Part shown: piece after piece, positions 56,460 to 64,000 of the stretch
How the letters are laid out: each line of letters starts with the position of its first letter
How positions within the stretch are numbered: the stretch's first letter is position 1
From: Turnera subulata
Taxonomy: Eukaryota > Streptophyta > Magnoliopsida > Malpighiales > Passifloraceae
DNA length: 64,000 nt
NCBI GenBank assembly: GCA_028386065.3
Contig: JAKUCV010001068.1
Coordinates: 494,648-558,647, forward strand
Direction of reading: 5' to 3'
Made by a program: the position numbers and the translations under genes
The notes under the pieces: model-generated
Told to the model about the DNA's origin: nothing
The model's database searches: none
What the model saw: only the letters and a program-made list of their open reading frames with translations

Positions 56460-57159
56460 CTATGTACTCTGACTTAGCCCGAGAAGCCTTTTGGATCTAC
56501 CTCTATAGATCTTTATGCCTAACACATAGGCTGCTTCTCCTAAGTCCTTCATTGAGAAATTCTTCCCTAACCAAGCCTTTACAGACTGTGGTGTCGGAAT
56601 GTCTTTCCCATTGAGTAGGATGTCGTCAACATACAACAACAAGAAAACAATAATGCTCCCACTAACCTTCTTGTAAACACATGGTTCATCTTCGTTCTTA
56701 ATGAAACCAAACTCTTTGATCACTTCATTAAAACAAAGATTCCAACTCCTAGAAGCTTGCTTCAATCCATAAATGGATCTCTGCAACTTGCATACCATAT
56801 TGGCATTCTCTGGATCGACAAAACCTTCAGGTTGTGTCATGTACACATCCTCTAAAAGATTTCCGTTAAGGAAAGCGGTTTTGACATCCATTTGCCATAT
56901 CTCATAATCATAGTGTACCACTATAGCCAATAGAATCCGGATGGATTTAACCATGGCAACTAGCGAGAAAGTTTCATCATAGTTAACACCATGAACTTGC
57001 TTGAAACCTTTCGCCACCAATCGCCCTTTATAGGTAATCACATTACCATCCATGTCGGTTTTTTTCATAAAGACCCACTTGCACCCTATGGGTTTTACCC
57101 CTTCAGGTGGATCAACCAAGGTTCATACCTTGTTTTGATACATGGATTCCATTTCCAAA
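56460..57159 (-). pseudogene. Copia reverse transcriptase (copy 3), N-terminus displaced
   Basis: The open frame covers most of the palm: VDPPEGVKPIGCKWVFMKKT, YKGRLVAKGFKQVHGVNYDE, the first catalytic Asp region [39 protein letters not shown], and LLLYVDDILLNGKDIP with the YVDD box intact. It ends at GLSQST and a stop. The upstream part of pol is separated by the copy-2 insertion at 57160. It is the best-preserved copia RT here. Confidence 0.87.
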
Positions 57160-58672
57160 TGTAAGTATCCGGGCATGCAAATTTGATCAATCAAGAGCAG
57201 CGGAAAGACCCGGAAACCTTGGAGGATCCAAGTGAAGCAACTAAATCGAACAACGAAATGAACATACCTGAAACGGTTAGGATTTTTCACCTAACTGAAG
57301 AACCGAATCAGCTAGAGCAGGAAGGATATCCTTCTCCTCTACGGTATCCACACGAACCGTCAATCACAGGCCGAAACCGTCTCACGATCTCCAACCCCCG
57401 AGCACTCCCGAACCATAGTGCTAGCTACGGATTTCCGGGAGCTATATGTGGTGTTACTTTCTTTCTCAAAGAATGGGTGAGTGTTTGTGTGTGTTCTTAC
57501 TGGTCTGAAAAACACTCTCAAGGCTCTCAAAAATCAAAATGCAATAAGCCAAAAACCCAACGCATAATCTAATTAAGCCACTCAATTAGTGCTTATGGTA
57601 ATGACCAACATAATGGCCCATCATGATTAAGATACCCATTATCTTGTCTACCACTAAGCACTAATGGGATTACACATCACAAGCAATCAGGTTTGGCTCA
57701 ATAATTCTGACAATTTTTGAATCAAACCAGCCCAAAACAACCACGGTCCAACTACGGTCCAACCACGGTCTAACCATGGTCCAACCACACCTGCTCGAAC
57801 CATGGTCCAACCACGGTTCAACCACCTGCTCGAATCAACAATTCTAAGTGTGTGACCCTGTAGGCACTTGTAACGTCCGGCAATAATTGTAAACTCAATT
57901 ACAATTATAAGCAAAGAGCAGCGTCTAGCAACACATCATTGCTACCCGAACGACAAGATCAGTACTGATTCAATATGCCTCGGAAACATGTCATCTTCCT
58001 TTCGTCCCATTATCAAGATTAAACCGAGACATGGAAAACGTCAATCTCTTATATTTTTAATCTCGGTTTCTTAAACCTCGAGTTAACCGCGTAAAACGGA
58101 TACCTATGATATCACCATATCATAATCCGAGCATGGCCATGCATTTCCGGTTCAACTCTATCAATAAACCATCCGATAATATACCCGTTATATGGGTTGG
58201 ACGAATCCCCTCTGGATCATACAAAACCCACTACACATTTATCATATACCCAATGATTACCCTTAAGTCCACCCAGTTACGGATGACTAGGAATAATATC
58301 AAAGTATACGACTCATATGTTGGGAACCTTGATGATCTGAGGTCTAAGGACAATACATATAAGAACCACTAATGACGATCATATAACGTTCCATGTAGGG
58401 TTCCTATGTGGGTCGGTCCAGTCCACAAGTTCTCTAACTTGTACCCGTATGTAGAATTCATATCTCATATAATTCTCAACATACGCTAGTCTTAATTTAC
58501 TATTACAACCCATCCATAATAATAATCGACTAGGGACATTTTAAGAATAAAGTATTCTAGGGTTATAAATATGTGCAAGCGAATATCTCATAATCATATT
58601 TATTGGAATAACCTCAATGTATATACATGACTACAATCATCCATTGATTGGCTTTTGGGCATATTACTAACA
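57160..58672 (-). mobile_element. 3' LTR of copia copy 2
   Basis: The 1513-bp LTR runs TGTAAGTATCCGGGC to TTACTAACA. The inverted repeat near 57891-57916 and an enlarged GGTCCAACCA-like array (57739-57826) are present. Confidence 0.88.
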
Positions 58673-58849
58673 ATCTCCCACTTGCACTAAAGCCAATCAT
58701 CCATGTATCTAATACCAATGGATGTAGCATGACCATCATGCTTCCGCTGTGTGAAAAGCTCAGCCAAAGGATCTGCTACATAGTTTTCAGTAGGAACTTT
58801 GTACAGCCTCAGTTGTAGAGTTGGAAATTGTTTCTTGCTTCGAAATCTT

Positions 58850-60367
58850 CTAGCTCAGAGCACCATCTCCAAGACAAAACACATAACCTGATTGCGATCT
58901 AAAGTCATCCCTATCAGTTTGGAAGCTAGCATCTGTGTAACCCTTTACAACAAGCTCATCCACACTTCCGTAAACTAGGAATGCATCCTTAGTCCTTCTC
59001 AAGTACTTAAGGATGTTCTTAACTGCTGTCCAGTGACTCTCACCGGGATCAACTTGGTATCTGTTTGTGACACTCAAAGCATAAGCGACTTCCGTTCGAG
59101 TACATAGCATGGCATACATGATAGATCCTATTGTAGAAGTATAAGGAATCTTACTCATTCGCTCTCTCTCCTTAGTCGTACTAGGACATTGATTCTTTGA
59201 GAGAGCTACGCCATGTGACAAGGGCAAGATTCCTTTCTTGGAATCTTGGTTGCTAAACCTCTTTAGTACCTTGTCAATATATGTACTCTGACTTAGCCCG
59301 AGAAGCCTTTTGGATCAATCTCTATAGATCTTTATACCTAACACATAAGCAGCTTCTCCTAAGTCCTTCATTGTGAAATTTTTCCCTAACCAAGCCTTTT
59401 ACAGACTGTAGTGTCGGAATGTCATTCCCAATAAGTAGGATGTCGTCAACGTATAACAACAAGAAAACAACAGTGCTCCCACTAACCTTTTTGTAAACAC
59501 ATGGTTCATCTTCGTTATTAGTGAAACCAAACTCTTTGATCACTTCATTAAAACAAAGATTCCAACTCCTAGAAGCTTGCTTCAACCCATAAATGGATCT
59601 TTGCAACTTTCATACCATACTAGCATTCTCTGGATCGACAAAACCTTCAGGTTGTATCATGTACACATCCTCTAAAAGATTTCCATTAAGGAAAGCGGTT
59701 TTGACATCCTTCTGTCATATCTCATAATCATGGTATGCTGCTATAGCCAATAGAATCCGACTGGATTTAACCATGGCAACTGGTGAGAAAGTTTCATCAT
59801 AGTCAATACCATGAACTTGTTTGAAACCTTTCGCAACCAATCGCCCTTTATAGGTAATCACATTACCATCCAAGTCGGTCTTTTCTTAAAGACCCAGCTG
59901 CACTCTATAGGTTTTACCCCTTCAGGTGGATCAACCAAGGTCCATACCTTGTTTTGATATATGGATTCCATTTCCGAATTCATGGCTTCTAGCCACTTCT
60001 TGGAGTCCGAACCCGTAATGGCCTGCTGATAGGAAGTGGGCTCATCCTCATCTATGAGCATCACATCTCCAGTATAAGTCATAAGAAATCCATATCTCTC
60101 AGGCTCATACCGAATCCTATTCGACCAACGCGGTCCATGTGTTATAGGTACAGGATTTTCACCCACAACATCTTGCGATTCCTGTCCTTGTTCCATCTCA
60201 ACCTCTAGATCTCGAACTTCCTCGAGCTCTATTTTTCTCCCACTGATTCCTCTAGAAATAAATTCTCTTTCTAGAAAAATAGCAGTCCGAGCAACAAACA
60301 CTTTGTGGTCGGTGGGATTATAGAAGTAATACCCTTTAGTTTCCTTATAGTATCCTACAAGAGGCAC
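58850..60367 (-). pseudogene. Copia RT and RNase H (copy 2), frameshifted and truncated
   Basis: From 60367 down: GYYKETKGYYFYNPTDHKVF (link after integrase), TLVDPPEGVKPIECSWVF, then after a frame change LQRSIYGLKQASRSWNLCF and LLLYVDDILLIGNDIP (YVDD intact, 59322-59606), another change, and RNase H SKIPYTSTIGSIMYAMLCTR to YTDASFQTDRDDFRSQSGYV (58850-59227). The RNase H C-terminal half, present in copies 1 and 3, is deleted at about 58810-58860. RT is interrupted by at least two frameshifts. Confidence 0.85.
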
Positions 60368-61560
60368 TTTTCGGATTTAGAGCCGAGTTTATCTGATGCT
60401 TCACGTCTCACGTAAGCCTCAAAACCCCAAATCCTCATAAAAGACAAATTGGGACGCTTCCCAGTCCATATCTCATATGGTGTCTTTTCGACGGATTTAG
60501 ATGGAACACGGTTAAGTGTAAATGCAGCACTCAATAATGCATGTCCCCAAAAAGAAGAAGGAAGGTCAGCTTGACTCATCATCGAACGAACCATGTCTAA
60601 CAAGGTTCTATTCCTCTTTTCGGATACACCATTCCATTGAGGCGTACCCAATGGAGTGAGCTGTGATACTATACCACACTCCTTTAGATGATCAAGAAAT
60701 TCTCGGCCTAAGTATTCACCTCCTCGATCAGATCGAAGCATTTTAATACTTTTACCGAGTTGATTCTGTACTTCATTCTTGAATTCTTTGAACTTTTCAA
60801 AGGATTCTGACTTGTGTCTCATTAGATACACATAGCCATATCTACTGTAATCATCAGTAAATGTAATGAAGTATTGAAAATCACCTCTAGCCTGTGTAGA
60901 CATAGGTCCGTATACATCAGAATGTATTAGACCTAACAAGTCCGAAGCTCTCTCACCTTTACCGGCAAAAGGAGCCTTTGTCATTTTGCCTAATAAACAT
61001 GACTCACATGTCTCATACGATTCAAAATCAAATGAGTCTAAAAGTCCATCTTTATGGAGTTTAGCAATACAAGTCTCGTTTATATGGCCCAAACGACAAT
61101 GCCAAAGGTAGGTTTCATTAGAATCGATTATTCTAACCTTCTTCGTATTAACGTTATAGATAGGCGTTTCTAGGTTTAGAACATACAAACCATTGCTCAA
61201 ATATGCACCACCATAATAAAAATCATTGAAATAAATTGAACAACAATTGTTCTTTATCACAAATAAAAACCTTTCTTGTCCAGACAAGATACAGAACTCA
61301 AATTTCTGCTTATGGTAGGTACATAATAACAATCGTCCAGTTCTAAAACCAAACCACTCGGTAAGGATAGATAGTAAGTTCCTACGGCTAATGCAGCAAC
61401 TCTTGCTCCATTTCCAACACGTAGGTCTATCTCACCCTTTGCCAATCTCCTACTCTTTCTCAGTTCCTTCACATTTACACAAATGTGAGAACCACATCCG
61501 GTATCTAATACCCACGATGCAGAGAAAGAGATATTTGCTTCTATAACGAAAATACCTGAA
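60355..61560 (-). pseudogene. Copia protease and integrase (copy 2)
   Basis: The protease motif VLDTGCGSHICVN (catalytic DTG) lies near 61510. The integrase finger spans HCRLGHINETC to CESCLLGK. The core has Asp in FTDDYSRYGYVYLM and SDRGGEYLGREF and Glu in SEKRNRTLLDMVRSMM; the downstream VPSKSVEKTPYEIWTGKRPN and IWGFEAYVRREASDKLG follow. One frame covers 60355-61332; a frameshift near 61260 separates it from protease. Confidence 0.86.
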
Positions 61561-62379
61561 GTGGAAGTCTCACTTCCCTTCTTCTTCTTTACCTCTTCAA
61601 GGTAAATAGGGCAGTTGTGCTTCCAATGGCCCGGTTTATTGCAATGGAAACAATGTCCTTCCTTTGCAATACCACCCTTGGGTTTCAGCACATGATCACA
61701 AAAAGATGCACATGCACCAAACCTTTTGGCACATTTCTTCTTCTTGTTAAACTTTGCTTTACCCTTTCCTTTGCCTTTTCCAATCATCAAAATATTGGAT
61801 TTGTTTGCCCTCATTTGTTGATCAGTTGTTCCCAACATGTTAAGCAACTCAGACAACGATTTGTCAAGAAGATTCATATTGAAGCTTATGACAAATTGGC
61901 TGTAACTATCCGGCAACGATTGCAGGACTAGATCAACGGCCAACTCCTTCTGCAAAGGAAAACCAAGACCCTCAAGGCTCTCAATGTATCCAACCATTTT
62001 GAGCACACGAGGTCTTACGGGTGATGACTCAGCCATCCTGCATTGGAACAATGCCTTAGAGGTCTCATACCTCTCAAGTGTTCGATCACATCGAACGCCC
62101 CCAATTTCTCATTTGCTTCTGAAGCTCAGAGTCCAAGGTTATAAGCATAAGGCATGATGTATCCAATGCATCATCAAGATGCTTCTTGTAAGCATCCCTT
62201 CCTGCCCTAGAAGCACTAGGCGCCGGTTCATTTGGAACAGGCCCTTCGAGGACTTACAATTTATTTTCTTGTTTGAGGACTATCCTCAAATTATGATACC
62301 ATTTTAGGAAGTTATTCCCATTCAGTTTTTCCTTCCAAAGGACCGATTGCAGTGATATTGTGCTAGTGTTTTGTGCCAT
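61561..62379 (-). pseudogene. Copia gag (copy 2), broken N-terminus
   Basis: The ATG is complementary to 62377-62379. The first ~110 residues carry a stop near 62250 and a deletion-caused frameshift near 62075. The rest (62051 down) is open: FQCRMAESSPVRPRVLKMVG, LPDSYSQFVISF, KGKGKGKAKFNKKKK and the CCHC knuckle CFHCNKPGHWKHNC. Unlike copy 1 it reads through into protease (YLEEVKKKKG). Confidence 0.85.
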
Positions 62380-63795
62380 GGAAATTCTACAACAATGATC
62401 AACTCACACAAATAAGAGTCTTGCATACAAAATCATTTAACAAAGAATTCTATTAAATGATGCTCCTACTATGAAAACAAAATAATCATGAATAGGCCAA
62501 GATCCATATTTCACTACAATATAAGTCAGCTTTGGCTGATCGTCTACATCATAGCTAGTTAGGTAGACAACTCTTGTCAATTACATCTCATGTAACTCTT
62601 GGATAGTTGAGCGAACAACACTTGTTCTTGTCCATCTCATAAACATTACTCAACTCCTTGCCTCTAAGTCCTTAATCCTATTAAGATGACCTAGTTAAGT
62701 CCAAACCCACAATAAGCAGTTCAGATATTACAATTATCCAATCGCACCTTGCTGGGATAAACATTGGCACCTTACTTTGGCAAAACCTACCAAGTGTTGA
62801 TCTAAGCAATGATGAGTGTTTATCAAGGAAGGCAACTAAGAAATTAATATTTACATCAACATATGTTCATACATCACATGCATATAATCAACAAATCATA
62901 TATTGATGTTATGTAAATTTGGAAACCAAAGATACATGTAAACATCGATGCCCGTAAGTGAACATCGATGTCTTTGAGAATCTGATTCTCCCCAACACCT
63001 TGGTAATGCACAAGGACATCGATGTCCATTGCTGAACATCGATGTCCATTGGCCTCGGGTACTCTAGGACATTGATGTCCTGTCATGAACATCGATGTCA
63101 TTTGGACTCTAGAACACAAGGACATCGATGTCCTGTCATGAACATCGATGTCCTTGAGGCTCTGGAAGTCCAAACCTTTTGGCAGAGCTCTGGAACATCG
63201 ATGTTCAACTCTTGGACATTGATATTGGAAAGTTCCAAAGGTTCATTGGCCTCTGGAACTCAAGCACATCGATGTTCAACTCTTGGACATCGATGCTGGA
63301 AAGTTCCGAAGGTCCATTGGCCTCTGGAACTCAAGAACATCGATGTTCAACTTTTGGACATCGATGTTGGGAAGTTCCAAAGGTCCAAAAACTTGGCAGT
63401 AGTTTTAAACATCGATGTCTAACCTTTAAACATTGATGTATGAGACTCTGGAACACAAGGACATCGATGTTATAAAGTGAACATCGATGTTATTTGGTCT
63501 CTGGAATCTCAAATCAATCTCATAAGGCTCTTGGACATCGATGTTCAATCCTGAACATCGATGTTCATGTGAATTTGCCAAGGCCAGCCTTTCATAGAAC
63601 AGGCTCGGCCAAGGCAAATCCTCATGTGGACATCGATGTCCATCTTATGAACATCGATGTTCTGGTCCTGCAGCACTAGAACGACCATCGATTTTCGTTT
63701 TGTCGAACCCCTTCGACTTACTGCCAATTACTCCTTGATTGATATCACATACCAATCAAGTTCAAGCTGTCAAAACACTTTTGACACAAACCAAC
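62380..63795 (-). other. Copia leader (5' UTR) of copy 2
   Basis: Aligned with 34363-35560 of copy 1. The second half is occupied by the palindrome array. It is cut by a plus-strand LTR at 63796. Confidence 0.7.
62942..63660. repeat. Eleven ACATCGATGT palindrome pairs in copia copy 2
   Basis: Pair starts: 62942/62962, 63016/63036, 63069/63089, 63122/63142, 63195/63216, 63266/63287, 63337/63358, 63409/63430, 63461/63481, 63535/63555, 63630/63651. Within pairs the step is 20 or 21 bp without exception; between pairs it is 52-53, 71-74 or 95 bp. Flanks vary in step (GGACATCGATGTCC versus GAACATCGATGTTC), which keeps the palindrome. A few members carry one or two changes (ACATTGATGT, ACATCGATGC, ACATTGATAT). 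Confidence 0.92.
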
Positions 63796-64000
63796 TGTTA
63801 GTAATATGCCCAAAAGCCAATCATGGATGTTCATTTATAGTCATGTACATACACTTTAAGGTTATTCCAATAAGTATCGTTTATGAGATAAACGCTTGCA
63901 CATACTTATAACCCTAGAATATTTCATATTCTTAAATGTCCCTAGTCGATTATTATTATGGATGGGTTGTAATAATAGATCAAGACTAGCGTATGTTGAG
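63796..64000 (+). mobile_element. Copia-family LTR, plus strand, cut by window end
   Basis: It begins TGTTAGTAATATGCCC, as the solo LTR at 24064, and runs to the window end. It is inserted in the leader of copy 2 in opposite orientation; whether it is solo or a full element cannot be seen. Confidence 0.85.

Larger units (their letters stand above)
53695..57159 (-). mobile_element. Copia copy 3, interrupted by copy 2
   Basis: The 3' LTR is 53695-55216, followed by PPT (55217 on), RNase H and RT on the minus strand. It is cut at 57159 by the LTR of copy 2 inside RT. A MITE lies at 55333-55735. The rest would continue beyond copy 2, outside the window. Confidence 0.87.
57160..64000 (-). mobile_element. 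Copia copy 2, right end outside window
   Basis: The 3' LTR is 57160-58672, then RNase H, RT, integrase, protease, gag and leader on the minus strand up to about 63795, where a plus-strand LTR of the same family enters. The left flank CCAAA is the presumed target duplication; the partner is not visible. It is the only copy here that keeps all pol domains, though each is damaged. Confidence 0.87.

Noticed and set aside
63042..63436. Open frames of 126 and 85 codons with repeated HRCP / NIDV peptides
   Set aside because: They come from the ACATCGATGT array read in several frames; stops are missing because the repeat lacks them.

Overview
This window looks like nuclear DNA of a flowering plant (probably a eudicot; the species cannot be told) from a gene-poor, heterochromatin-like block. 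I find no host gene, tRNA, functional rRNA or CRISPR array. Almost everything is LTR retrotransposon, stacked by repeated insertion, with one LINE remnant and one fold-back MITE. Every coding region I recognise is gag/pol, and nearly all copies are broken by stops, frameshifts or deletions.

Left block (1-41899). The outermost layer is a Tat/Ogre-like Ty3-gypsy element on the minus strand ('Z': gag 1-747, leader, tRNA-type primer-binding site 1248-1265, LTR from 1268). A second Tat-like element on the plus strand ('A', 1348 to about 40358) sits in the Z LTR; the Z LTR resumes behind it and ends at 41899. A was itself hit four times. (1) A Tekay-type chromovirus LTR on the minus strand (4454-15817, target duplication ACTTG) carries a plus-strand Tekay-like element with gag-pol (5979 to about 15477). 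(2) A third Tat-like element, 'B' (16145-26453, minus, duplication ACCAC), encodes only gag and has a solo copia LTR (24064-25572, TTCAC) in its right LTR. (3) A copia element (30136-37228, minus, TTTGG) lies in A's 3' LTR. (4) A 1.6-kb gypsy solo LTR (37753-39359, TTCAT) contains a 5S-rRNA-like segment.

Right block (41900-64000). It holds an Athila-like LTR with primer-binding site (42301-43595), a 5'-truncated L1-type LINE (44831 to about 46640), and a Tekay-like element (46857-53694) interrupted by a 3.0-kb solo LTR (48489-51519) and cut by a deletion. A relay of copia elements of one family follows: copy 3 (53695 on) is interrupted by copy 2 (57160 on), and copy 2 is entered by another LTR at 63796 that runs off the window. 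A 403-bp fold-back MITE (55333-55735) sits in copy 3.

The most unusual content is non-coding. Several elements carry arrays of short inverted repeats in untranslated parts: paired copies of the palindrome ACATCGATGT in the copia leaders (34926-35432 and 62942-63660), spaced near multiples of about 10.5 bp; about 26 copies of GGGGCATGCTACCCC in A (27880-28991); about 19 hairpins with different stems but a shared TGGTTT loop in B (18265-18687); and a tandem hairpin with a GAAA tetraloop and paired base changes, present twice each in A and B. These look like structured RNA or DNA elements and are the best candidates for something undescribed.
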